A stretch of 64,000 nt of DNA, taken from assembly GCA_030849075.1 (NCBI GenBank), contig JASAOO010003456.1:1-64000 (forward strand), given 5' to 3'. Shown piece by piece: positions 23,250-33,568 of the stretch (position 1 is the stretch's first letter; each line of letters begins with the position of its first letter). A model generated the notes under the pieces. It made no database searches and was not told the DNA's origin. It was given only the letters and a program-made list of their open reading frames with translations. The translations under genes and the position numbers were made by a program. This stretch comes from Zelonia costaricensis. Lineage: Eukaryota > Euglenozoa > Kinetoplastea > Trypanosomatida > Trypanosomatidae.

Positions 23250-23430
23250 CAATGGAAAGGAGCGAAGAGGACAGGAACACACACAAGGCACCAACCCACT
23301 TCCCGCTTCAACTCACATCCGCATAACGCACGAGGGCCCACCACCACCACCACGAGGATCAGACCGCACGCAGCGTGTGTGTGCGAAACCGCCGCGCCCC
23401 TCTTTTTTTTCTTCTTCGTGCGTGTGCCAT

Positions 23431-25464
23431 CTAGTGACCGCGCCGCTCCTCCACCGGCTCGACCTCGCGACTGCTGCTGCGGTCGCTCCCGTCGGCGGCA
23501 AGGTGGGCGGCCTGCGCCACCTGCTCATCCGTCAAGATCTTGTCGGGGAGCACCGGCTGCCCCTTGTCGTCAATCTGATCGCAGATGCGGGCACGCGGCA
23601 GCAGCAGGATGCTCAGCGGAATGATGCCCAGCGGCATCAGGATGTGCGTCACGAGCAGCAGAAGAGGCACGTTGTGGAAGTCGCACACGCCGGTCGTCTT
23701 GATGGGCCACACGAGCTCGATGAACAGCGAGCCCACGGCACTCGACACGGACTGGCCAGTGTTGCTGAAGCCCGACGCCAGCGCGTAGATCATGCTCTCC
23801 GATCCGCGCGGGCAGATGCGCGCGAACAGCAGCACCACCGGCATCCATCCCAGCTCCGTGCACACCATGTATACGATGGAGTCGCCGAAGATGTACATGG
23901 CGTGGTCCGGGATGCCAATGTGCAGGTTCCAGCGCTTCACCATGATGATGTCGAACACAGACGCCACGACGCGCACAATCGTGGTGACGATGAAGACAAA
24001 CCAGTAGCTGCGCTTGGCAAAGAGGTACGAAAAGGCCATCACACCGGCCACGGCGCCGATGTTCGAGATGATGGACGCGATCGTGCTGTAAAAGACGAAG
24101 GTAAAGTGCGGCCCCTCCGGGTAGCACTCCTTCTTCGCCATGTAGAAGCTGTCCATCACACCGGGCAGCGCTACGTACAGCACTTGGTCAAAGAAGATGA
24201 ACACGATCGCCTTGGCAGCCACGATGCTGCACGCCCAGAAGCCTGTGCCACAGCACACCACCGCAATCGCCAGGCACGCAAAGCCGAGGTCGCGCGACGT
24301 GCCGTAGATCGTGACCACGCACTGCGCCACCACCGCGGCCACCATAATCGCCGAGTACACGTAGAGGCGCCAGTTGCGGCGGAACACCTCGTGGTTGATC
24401 TCTACGGCGCCGCAGCAGACGGACTTGATGTACATCTCGACGTCGATGTCGTCCTCCTCCAGCTCGGATATCTCGACACGGGCCACCTCCAGACCATCCG
24501 ACAGCTCCTTCGACGGCTGCTTCGCCGCAAGCCTCTCGTCGACGATCTCACCAGCCACGGCGTCGCCCTGCACGTCTTTGCCGCTCTCCTGCGCCGCCGT
24601 CGGCTCATTCGCGTCGGCTGCGGCGTTGCGCTCACGCAGCAGCTTCCGCTTCTCCTCGGCCTCGAGCACCACGTCCTCGAGCCGCTCCACGCGGTTCGTC
24701 CGCTCGCCGTACCAGTTGAAGATGAAGAACACCACGGCCAGAGACTGGCACACCGCGGAGATGAACAGGGCGACCTGCGGGATGCCGGCGTCGGCGAGCG
24801 GGCCCTGGATGGCCGCGGCGATCAGCGACGCCATGAACACGAACGACCAGATCCAGCTCACCAGGAACGGACCTGCAGCCGGTCGCTTGCGCAGCAGCCG
24901 GCTGTAGTGCCCGTCCGACATGATGTCGATGTTCGCCATGCAGAAGCACGCCAGGAACATGAAGCCGGCGGCGCTGTTGGCGCTCGAGGCCGCCGCCGGG
25001 AGGAGACCGAAGGCCAGGGCGAAGGCGCCACCAGCGATGCACGAGCCCGCGCAGTACCACCGCTTCGTGTACCCAAACAGCGCGAACGTGTCGGCGATGC
25101 AGGCGGAGAAGGCTTTCACCGACCACCCCATCGTGCGAAGGGTGGACAGACGCTGGTAGCGCGTGCCGTCGATGCCGTAGCGGGTACGAAACATGGCGTA
25201 GCGGCTGTACGTGATCAGGTAGCCGCCGATGCCCTTGTTCAGGAAGAAGCAGCTACTGATCGACACGGCGCAGCGCGGGCCGACGCCGCGGCAGCTGGGG
25301 CCGAAGAGCGGGATGTGCTCCATCCACGGGCAGGCCTTGAAGAGGCGGGCGGCATCGGGGTGGATCAGCTCATTTGCCGAGCCCTCGACCGGGATCACCG
25401 CGGCCGCCGCGTGGCGGTCGTTGTCGTCGCCGTACGCGGGCGAGTCGGACTTCTGGTGGGCCAT
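23431..25464 (-). CDS. Folate/biopterin transporter copy 5 (677 aa)
   Basis: This is a complete BT1-family transporter starting MAHQKSDSPAYGDDNDRHAA at 25464, with a short acidic tail before LIHPDAARLFKACPWMEHIP. Core motifs are CRGVGPRCAVSISSCFFLNK, GIDGTRYQRLSTLRTMGWSV, FGYTKRWYCAGSCIAGGAF, FCMANIDIMSDGHYSRLLRK, GPLADAGIPQV (Ala instead of the usual Ser), NWYGERTNRVERLEDVVLEA, a Glu/Asp-rich central loop ending LEEDDIDVEMYI, CCGAVEINHEVFRRNWRL, MDSFYMAKKECYPEGPHF, KRWNLHIGIPDHAMYIFGD, RICPRGSESMIYALASGF, the short distal loop KTTGVCDFHN and PRARICDQIDDKG. Most of the protein groups with copies 4 and 6, yet AKKECYPEGPHF is shared only with copy 7, a sign of mosaic descent. The N-terminal half is closest to copy 6 (KACPWMEHIP/YIP, CRGVGPRC). 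Substrate is unknown. Confidence 0.94.
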   Translation of the reverse strand: MAHQKSDSPAYGDDNDRHAAAAVIPVEGSANELIHPDAARLFKACPWMEHIPLFGPSCRGVGPRCAVSISSCFFLNKGIGGYLITYSRYAMFRTRYGIDGTRYQRLSTLRTMGWSVKAFSACIADTFALFGYTKRWYCAGSCIAGGAFALAFGLLPAAASSANSAAGFMFLACFCMANIDIMSDGHYSRLLRKRPAAGPFLVSWIWSFVFMASLIAAAIQGPLADAGIPQVALFISAVCQSLAVVFFIFNWYGERTNRVERLEDVVLEAEEKRKLLRERNAAADANEPTAAQESGKDVQGDAVAGEIVDERLAAKQPSKELSDGLEVARVEISELEEDDIDVEMYIKSVCCGAVEINHEVFRRNWRLYVYSAIMVAAVVAQCVVTIYGTSRDLGFACLAIAVVCCGTGFWACSIVAAKAIVFIFFDQVLYVALPGVMDSFYMAKKECYPEGPHFTFVFYSTIASIISNIGAVAGVMAFSYLFAKRSYWFVFIVTTIVRVVASVFDIIMVKRWNLHIGIPDHAMYIFGDSIVYMVCTELGWMPVVLLFARICPRGSESMIYALASGFSNTGQSVSSAVGSLFIELVWPIKTTGVCDFHNVPLLLLVTHILMPLGIIPLSILLLPRARICDQIDDKGQPVLPDKILTDEQVAQAAHLAADGSDRSSSREVEPVEERRGH

Positions 25465-28220
25465 CGGGGGGAGGAGGGGGGGCGAGAGGGAAGATGAGTT
25501 GAAGAATTGTGAAGGTGGGGTGCGAGGACTGCGGGTGTGCGTGCGTGGGTTCCGTACTTGCGTGAAAGGGGGAGGGAGGGGGGGGGGGGGGCTCGAAGTT
25601 GTTAAGATTGAGAAAACCAGGTGCGAGACGTGACGTTGTGTCCGTGGCGTGCCTCACCGTGCACGGGATACCGTGATACGTTTGAGAGGAGGGACGGGGG
25701 AGGGGGGGGAAGGGACTCGGGGAGAACAGAGTGGTGAGGCGAGCAACAACAGAGGACACTGCTGCAAGTGGAGGGGGGAGGGAAAGGGGGAGGGGGTTGT
25801 TACTTAGCAGAGGAGCTTACTAATCAATACAAAGCAACTTCGTAGAGACGTTGACATTAAAGTTGTGTGTGTGTGTGTGTGATGTGTGGACACGTGGGTT
25901 ACCGCGAAGGTATTGCGGCCGAAGGGAAGAAGGTGGACAGAGAGTGGAGGGTAGGGCAGCAGACCAGACGGAAAGAAAAGAAAAGAACAGAGGGAGTCGA
26001 TGCAGCTTCCAAGTTCTCAGCAGCAGTGCACATGAAGTCAACCTCGGCTGTTCCGTCCATGAGGCGCACGCGCCAACGTTGGCCCAACAGGGGCGGGGGA
26101 AGGGCACCTCTTGCGTCGCCCTGAACTCAGCCAAGCAGCCCCAACGCATCCTCCACGCACATGCTGGCCCTTCACGGGTGTCTTGAGGTCGGAGTGCTGA
26201 AATGGCGTCGCGTGAGCTGGAGGTGCGGATGGTGATGGTGATGTTGTCTGCATTGAGGAGAGGCCGACTGTACAGGGCAGAAGGTCGGAGTCGGGAAAAC
26301 AGCCGACGTGGTTTGCAAAAGGGAGGAGGACGCACTTCGGTGTACTTCTTTTCTTTTTTCCTTTGTGGCGGAGTGGCGCAGAAGAAAAGGCAGAAAGTGA
26401 GAGACGGGAGAGAATCGAAACTGAGACACACACACACACACACACGCACGCATAGCTTAGGAAAGCGTAGCACACGGGAAGAAAATCAACAGAGTCGGGA
26501 GAACACAATCAGTGAAGCGACGGGGGTATAGTGCGTATGCAGTGTGACGAGTCGGCTGTCCTTTCCTGTGCACCCCACGGCGAAAAAGCTGGGGGGGGGC
26601 AGCAGCTCGCGTGTTTTGTCCATATAAACGTGGGGAGATGAAAACAAAAAAAAAAGGGAAGAGGTCAGATTAGTGCGCTTCTCTCATCGCAAGAGCTCCG
26701 CGGCACCGTCACGCGCAATCGCGCACACGAGGTTCGGGAAGCGATGGAAAGGCGTCACACACGAGAGGAGAGCAGTGCGCAGAGTCGACGAGACGCACAC
26801 GGAGCGAGTCAGCTGTTGGGCCGCATGAACAAAGACAGACCGAAACACAACGACGCATCCACGCAGCGAGCCCGCACTTCGGTCCTCAAAGTGGGGGACA
26901 GCGGCAGCGGCAGTCTTCGGCGTGGTGGCCTTCGCCGTGGATTAAAGAAAAGTAGTCACACGCGTGTGCAGGCCCGAGTCAACAAAAGGGGAAAGAGTAA
27001 GCAGAGTGTGTGTGTACCCCACTGTCACATCCGCTCCCTTGGACGAGAAAACCAAGAAAACGATCGATAGAGAGAAGGGAAGAGACGGTGAGGCACACGA
27101 GACAGTCGCACATGGCATTCCGCTGCACCATCGATTGGCCCTGCCTTTCCGTTCTCCTTCTGCTCCCCCTTTTTACGAATTTAAAAGAGACCGAACGAGA
27201 TCATGGAGGTCGAGGCGCGCAGACACACACACACCCACACACTGTCACAGAAGCACAAGCACAGAACAACAAAAAAAAATCGCTTCATTGAGGAATAGAG
27301 CGAGTGTGCGTGACGACTGTGGGGGGAGGGAGGGGCGAAGTTGCACAGAGGGAAAGGGGTTGGAGGGAGCCGGAGAGAGTCAACGAGGTTGGGCGATGCA
27401 GCATACACAGAAGGAGAAGAAGCAGCCTTTTTTGTTTTCTCTCTCTGCTTTCTCTTCCTCACCCTTCTCACCGGCTGCGCTCACTCCCGCACACACGCGC
27501 ACGCGAAAAGAAGAAAAATAGGCAGAAAGAAGTGGAGGTGTCAACGAAGGTTATGGCGTCTTTTTTTTTTTTTTCAGTCATGCGAGCACCACAATTGGGG
27601 GCGGAATCGTATGGGTCAACAGGCAGCAGCGTCGCGAGCGGGCGGACGGACGGGGGTTGGATGAGCGCTAGGTGACACGCACACACACACACACGCGCAA
27701 GGTACATCGGCGTTGACGTCACGGCGCGCAGTGCCACGATTCTTACCCCGCATGGGTGTGAGAAGAAGAGCGGCAGTCCAAGAGAGAGAGGGGGGAGGGA
27801 GAGGCTACAGTGTGAAGGACGCAGGGCGATGACTCGACCCCGAGATGCGAGGAGAAGGGAGGGAGGGAGGGGCGGACGAAGACGGGAGTGGGCGGTCAAC
27901 AGGGAAAAGAAAGAGAAGTTTGCAGGAGAAAAAGAAAGGTGGGGGCGGGGGGGGGGGAAACGAAAAAAGCATGACGTAGCGACAAGTTGAAACGGCGGTG
28001 GGGGTTTCGGGGCGGTGGCAGCGCATGGAAATAACAAACGAAAAAAAAGCCGAAAGGGCGCACAAGGAGCGGGGCCGTACCGCGGAAAGGAGGGAGTGAG
28101 GACCACGACGACGTGGCAAGGCCGGAGGAGGCACAAAAGCAAGCCTCCGTGCTGCACCGCACGGAACCACTCCACGAGGTCGTTCCTCCTCATCTGCTTG
28201 CACGACGCGCGGGTTCATGT
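25465..28220. other. Intergenic region between transporter copies 5 and 6
   Basis: About 2.8 kb with no convincing gene. The first ~65 bases upstream of the copy 5 ATG are a pyrimidine-rich, AG-free leader on the sense strand. G/A-rich tracts occur at 25570-25592 and about 25690-25710, CA/GT repeats near 25865-25882 and 26428-26446, and a T-run at 27560-27574. Confidence 0.7.
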
Positions 28221-30230
28221 TCAATGGGTGTGTGACGGCTCGGCAGATGCCTCCTCCTTCCGCTGCGCCGGCGCAGGCGCCGGTGCAACGTCCACGTCGA
28301 GGGGGTCGCACATCCGCGCTCGTGGGAGCAGCAGGAACGCCAGCGGGAACGCGGCAAGTGGGATGATAAGGTGAGCAATGACCAGCAGCATCGGCACGTT
28401 CGAAAAGTCGCACTCCCCGACGGTCACGACGGGCCACACGAGCTCGATCAGCAGCGACCCTATCGCGCTCGCCATTGCCTGGCCCATGTTGGTGAAGCCC
28501 GACGCCAGCGCGTAGATAACGCTCTCCGAGCCGCGCGGGCAGATGCGGGAGAAGAGCAGCGCCACCGGCACCCAGCTCATCTCGAGGCAAATGCGGAACA
28601 CCACCGAGTCGCCGAGCACGTACATCGCATGGTCGGGGATGCCGATGTACAGGTTCCAGCGCTTCACTATGACAATGTCAAAGATGGAGCTCACCTCCTT
28701 CAGCAGCAGCACACACACAAAGGTGAAACAGTAGCTGCGCTTGGAGAAGATGTACGAAAAAGCGAGTGCGCCGCCGACCGCGGCAAAGTTGGAAATAATT
28801 GACGTGACGGTGTTGTAGAAGGTGAAGCTGAAGTTGGGCCCGCCGGGGAGGCAGTCCGGGGACGCCATGTAGAAGCTGTCCATCACACCGGGCAGCCACA
28901 CAAAGGACAGCATGTCGAGGAAGATGAACACGATCGCCTTGGCAGCGATGATGTGGCACGCCCAGAACGCCATGCCACAGCAAACCACCGCCACCGCCAA
29001 GGACGACAGCCCCAAGTCGCGCGAAGTGCCGAAGAGCGTGACAAGCGCCTGCGTGATGACGGCGGCCACCATCACCGCCGAGTACACGTACAGCCGCCAG
29101 TTGCGGAAGAACACCTCGTGGTTCACCTGCACGGCGCCGCAGCACACCGACGTGATGTACGCGACCGTGTCCATGTCGTCATCGTCCTCGTACGGCAGCT
29201 CACTCACGTGCGCCACCTCGACGCTGTCCGAGAGGTCCTTCAGCTGCTGCTGTGGCTGCAGCTTGTGCTCGTGCGGTAGCTGTGCCGCCCCATCGAGAAC
29301 CTCGCCAGCGACTGGCTCCACCGACCCGCACACCGCCGCGGCGGCCTCCTGCGCTGCGGCGAGACGGCGCCGCTCGGCGGCCTCGACAAGGAAGTCCTCG
29401 TACCGCTCGACCCGATTCAGCCGCTCGCCGTACCAGTTGAAGATGAAGAAGAACACCGTCACTGCCTGGCACGCGGCGCAGATGAACATGGCGACCTGCG
29501 GGATGTTCTCGTCCGCGAGAGGGCCCTGGATGGCAGCGGCCACGATGGACGCCATAAAGAGTGCGCTCCAGATCCAGCTCACGAACGGCGCGCCCGCCTC
29601 GGGGTGCTTGCGCAAGAGCCGGCTGTAGTGCCCGTCCGACATGATGTCCACGTTGGCCATGCAGAAGGAGGTCAGGAACATGAAACCAGCGCCGGTGTTC
29701 GCGCTCGACTCCTTCGCCGGGAGGAGGCCGAAGGCCACCGCGAAGGCTGCGCCCGCGATGCACGAGCCCGCGCAGTACCACCGCTTCGTGTACCCAAACA
29801 GCGCGAACGTGTCGGAAATGCAGGCTGTAAACGCTTTCACCGACCACCCCATCGAGCGCAGGGTGGCGAGCCGCTGGTAGCGCGTGCCGTCGATGCCGTA
29901 GCGGGTACGGAACATCGCGTACGCGTTGTACTCCACCAGGTAGTTGCCGATGCCCTTGTTCAGGAAGAAGCAGCTGGTGACGGAGATGGTGCAGCGCGGG
30001 CCGACGCCGCGGCAGCTGGGGCCGAAGAGCGGGATGTACTCCATCCACGGGCAGGCCTTGAAGAGACGGGCGGCGTCGGGGTGGACGTAGCCGGTCTCCG
30101 TGGCGCTCTGCTCCAGCGCCGTGCAACCCGCGGTGGTGAGGGCAGGATCCTCGTGCGGGCCCTCGCGGGCGGCCACGTCTGCATCATCCTGCATCGCGCA
30201 CGGCTCCCGGGGCGTGTGGCGGTGGCTCAT
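28221..30230 (-). CDS. Folate/biopterin transporter copy 6 (669 aa)
   Basis: This is a complete BT1-family transporter. I start at the ATG at 30230 (MSHRHTPREPCAMQDDADVA); the frame continues to an ATG at 30311, but that leader is Pro/Ser/His-rich and looks untranslated. Core motifs are YVHPDAARLFKACPWMEYIP, CRGVGPRCTISVTSCFFLNK, GIDGTRYQRLATLRSMGWSV, FGYTKRWYCAGSCIAGAAF, FCMANVDIMSDGHYSRLLRK, GPLADENIPQV, NWYGERLNRVERYEDFLVEA, a Gln-rich then Asp-rich central loop (YEDDDDMD), CCGAVQVNHEVFFRNWRL, MDSFYMASPDCLPGGPNF, KRWNLYIGIPDHAMYVLGD, RICPRGSESVIYALASGF and the short loop VTVGECDFSN. The membrane segments around ISNFAAVGGALAF and VCVLLLKEVSSIFDIV depart most from the other copies, so its substrate range may differ; this is inference. 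The tail ends EEASAEPSHTH. Confidence 0.94.
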   Translation of the reverse strand: MSHRHTPREPCAMQDDADVAAREGPHEDPALTTAGCTALEQSATETGYVHPDAARLFKACPWMEYIPLFGPSCRGVGPRCTISVTSCFFLNKGIGNYLVEYNAYAMFRTRYGIDGTRYQRLATLRSMGWSVKAFTACISDTFALFGYTKRWYCAGSCIAGAAFAVAFGLLPAKESSANTGAGFMFLTSFCMANVDIMSDGHYSRLLRKHPEAGAPFVSWIWSALFMASIVAAAIQGPLADENIPQVAMFICAACQAVTVFFFIFNWYGERLNRVERYEDFLVEAAERRRLAAAQEAAAAVCGSVEPVAGEVLDGAAQLPHEHKLQPQQQLKDLSDSVEVAHVSELPYEDDDDMDTVAYITSVCCGAVQVNHEVFFRNWRLYVYSAVMVAAVITQALVTLFGTSRDLGLSSLAVAVVCCGMAFWACHIIAAKAIVFIFLDMLSFVWLPGVMDSFYMASPDCLPGGPNFSFTFYNTVTSIISNFAAVGGALAFSYIFSKRSYCFTFVCVLLLKEVSSIFDIVIVKRWNLYIGIPDHAMYVLGDSVVFRICLEMSWVPVALLFSRICPRGSESVIYALASGFTNMGQAMASAIGSLLIELVWPVVTVGECDFSNVPMLLVIAHLIIPLAAFPLAFLLLPRARMCDPLDVDVAPAPAPAQRKEEASAEPSHTH

Positions 30231-33200
30231 GGCGAGGTGGTGAGGGGAGAGCAGAGGTGCGAATCGGTGCAGGTGCGGCGCGGAGGGAAAGGGAGGGGGG
30301 TGTCGAGACAAGTGCTTATGCGGTCGTTACTGCGGCAGTGAGGAGGAGGACGCAGTGATGAAGGTGTGTGGGGGGTGGGGGGGAGAAGAAGCAGGAGGTG
30401 TTGCGTGGAAGAGTAACACGGAGAACTTCGTGCAAGGTGTGGAAAACTCGATCTGTCGACCAGCCGGCTGCGGCCACATCGGCATCGGCGTAGCGGCAGT
30501 GTGACGGAGCACCGAGCAGCTTCACGGTCACACGCAGCTCGGCGACTGCTGCTCGCCCGCCTCCCCTCCGTGACACCCACAGTCCTTCTCCCTCTCCTGG
30601 CGGAAAAGAGTTTGCAAGGAGCGAAGTCTGCCGAGGCTTGCCGCGCACCTGCTGGGGAGCTCCCATACGTCGGCGACACGAATCTGTCGCTGTTGCTGTG
30701 TTCTCTTTTTGGGCTTGTGCTTCCCGTACGCTGAAGCACCGCTCCGGTGATCCCTTTGTTCGACAAAGTCAAAGCTAAAAGGGAAAAAACGTGGAATAAA
30801 GAGGCGCGGCTTTTTTGCCCCCGTCACATCCGCGTACACGTCGACGTCTCACACTTCATCGACGCGCGCACCAAGGGAAGGAGAGCCACAGGAGAAAAAA
30901 CAAAAAGCGTTCTCCTCTTTCGTATGTGTGTGAAGGGCAAGGCGAAGAGGAGCCGCCTCTTTCTCCGGCGCAGACGCACACACACAGCCGCGCTCGCGAG
31001 CATACGTCAGCCGAACGGAGTGGAAGCCACGCCCATGACGGCCGTGCGGTGCCGTCACGGAAAAAAGCGGCGGTGGGCGAGGGGCGAGCGGACGTGTGGG
31101 AGAGGGGAAGGGGGGGGGAGGGCGACACAAACACAAATACGAAGGGAACAGAAANGGGGGGGGGAGGGCGACACAAACAAAAATACGAAGGGAACAGAAA
31201 GTGGAGGAAGGGGGAGAGGGGAGGGGGAGGGGCGTCCTTGTCGAGGAAAGAGACGTAAAGTCAATGCATCAACGCGCAACGCAAGCTGAAAAGCCAAAAA
31301 AAAATGGAAACAAACGAGGAAAAACGGGAAAAAGAGGTGGGGGAATGAGCACCAGGCAGGCGCCCTCGAGCCGTCGGGGGGGGGGGGTCTCGCACGGGAA
31401 CGGAAGGGGACAGGAGGACGTGGAGAAGAGGGAGAGAAGGGAGAGGGCGGGGGGCCTGCGCCGTCCAGACAGCGCGTGGAACGTGGAGGGAGGGAGGCGA
31501 CAAAGACGTCGAGAGAGTCAAGACAGAGGTCGAGAAGCGAGTCATCCAGCGTCGCCCGTCACACTGCACGACGCACACGCACAAGCGCAGAAAGAAAGAG
31601 AAAGGCGAGGCAGAGGCAAGAGCTGCTGAGCACGGGCTTCAAGGCCTCTGTATGGTCTCGGAATCCACCTGCTCATCCATTCTCCCATGCAATCTTTGCC
31701 TGTGGCCAAGCAACCGAGGACACAGCACCGAGACGGCCCAGCAGGCCACAGAGTCGCGGGATGTGGAGTTGAGTATAATGGAGCGCTCTCGAAGGTACCC
31801 TCCTCCTACTTTCCGATTAGCGATGAAGGGATCTGCTGCTGCGACGGAGAAGTGTAGACGGCGGTCAGCGATATGGCGCCTGTCGAGCGTGCGCTGGTGT
31901 CCCTCCCGCCCCCCTCCCCCCTTTACGCCGCCGGGCTCTGCACCTCAAGTAGAAGCAGGGGTGGGAGTGGAGGCGCACCGAACGAATTGTAGAAGACGGA
32001 GGCACCGCACCAGAGGAGGTGAATCTAAGGCAGGGGAGGAGGGATCGGAAGTCGGGGCAGCCAGAAACAACCAACCAAGAGAAGAGAATCATCAACGTCG
32101 CACGGCACAGCCCATATCCAGCTTTCGGGGGAAAAAAGAGGAAGAAGAAGAAGGAAGCCCGCTTGAGAGGTGAAGAGAGGCAAGGCAGTACACAACATGT
32201 CAAGCAAGTCCCGAGAAGAAGAGAAGAGGTGGAAGGAAGTGATCAGCTGAGGTGTGTGTATGTGTGAAGGGGGGGGGGCAGGGTCCACGGTGAGGTGTCG
32301 AGGTCGAATTCATACAAGCAACGGCACGTGCACGTTGTCACCACGGCAAACCCACACGCGCATCCGACCACTGCACAGATGGGGCGAGGCACGGCAGTGC
32401 ACCCAGAGCGACCAGTAAAAAAAAAAAAAACGAAAGAGTCTGACGAATTCTTGGGGCACAGCAGCCACCAGTCGTGCACCGTGCCGTCTCTTCGTTGCCG
32501 ACACACGCCGGCGCACGCGTGACACAGGGATAAGTTGGCTGCAGCTGCACTGAAACACGAGGAGCGCATTTGAAGTTGCACAAACAAAGAAGCGGTATCG
32601 AGACCGAAGTGTTTTGAGAGCACACGCCGTCATCGTCGACGATGAGGGGAGGCGGCAGGGGGGAGAGAGGGAGAGGAAGGAGGGAAGGGGGTACGTGAGG
32701 GGCAGTCAGGTGAACTGAACAAAGGGGGGGGGGATTCAACAGAGACGGCTCGACACCATTCGGTCTCGGAAAGCAAAGCGCTCGTATTTAAAAAGGAGGG
32801 GAGGGGGGGGGAAGGGCACGGCAGCAGCCGCGGGGGAGGTGCGCCGCGCACCGCGTTGACGGGGAGCGTGATGCGCGCACGGAGGCGCCAACATGGGAAA
32901 GGGCGGCAGGGCACTCCATGTCGGATCCTGATGCGCTGCTTAATTCCACCGAGTGCTGCGTGCGTGACTCCACGATATCGGAGCACCTCCTACAACCAAG
33001 ACAAAAGAAAAGAGGGTCACTGTGACGCACACCCACACACAGAGCCAAAGCGAGATGGTGCACAATACTGCACCAGAACTAAAAGAACCCACCGCGTATG
33101 AAAGGCATACATATACCAAAGGGATTCAGCACGCACGGAGACGCGGGCGACGGCGGCGATGGCAACGCTAGCAGCAACGGGGAGGGAGGGGGGAGTCGAT

Positions 33201-33568
33201 AATCTTGTCAACTGGGGTCCGTTATAAAAGAAAAAAAGAATCCAAAATCGAGCATATAACCTGAACGCCACCGGGACAAGGGAAAGGGGGGGACACTGAC
33301 ATCGAACCGTCACTCTGGCGACTTCCCGAGTCACGCCGGAGAACAGAGGTGAGGAAATGGAGGAGCCGCCACGAGTGTAGCGCTCCCCTCCCCCCCCCCC
33401 CTTGCCGCGGACAGCCGTAGCACGTCACGCGAGAAGAGAAGTTAAGAAAGCGGAGCAAGTGAAGTGGAAAGGGGGGAAAACAACTGAAAGAACAGCATAT
33501 ATGATTTGTGTCAAGGAAAGCCGCGGTACACACACACACACAACACAGACACGCACACAGAGAGAAAT
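30231..33568. other. Intergenic region between transporter copies 6 and 7
   Basis: About 3.3 kb with no convincing gene. The 80 bases before the copy 6 ATG are AG-free on the sense strand. It contains a 45-bp tandem duplication around a single N (31110-31200), a balanced-composition island at about 31630-31900, an A-run at 32417-32430, and purine-rich runs elsewhere. Confidence 0.7.
31110..31200. repeat. Two near-identical 45-bp tandem copies joined by one N
   Basis: Copy one (31110-31154) and copy two (31156-31200) each begin with nine G followed by AGGGCGACACAAA and end GGGAACAGAAA. They differ at one visible base (CAC versus CAA) and are separated by a single undetermined base at 31155. 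This could be a real tandem duplication or two overlapping contig ends joined without merging. Confidence 0.9.

Larger units (their letters stand above)
18635..23430. other. Intergenic region between transporter copies 4 and 5, with assembly gap
   Basis: About 4.8 kb with no convincing gene. It holds a GTGTGC-type repeat (about 18718-18755), GT/CA repeats at 20244-20275 and 23217-23249, and a 41-base N gap at 23023-23063. Two stretches of unusually balanced base composition (about 19540-19910 and 21900-22240) stand out from the purine-rich spacer and may be degenerate retroposons. Confidence 0.7.
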
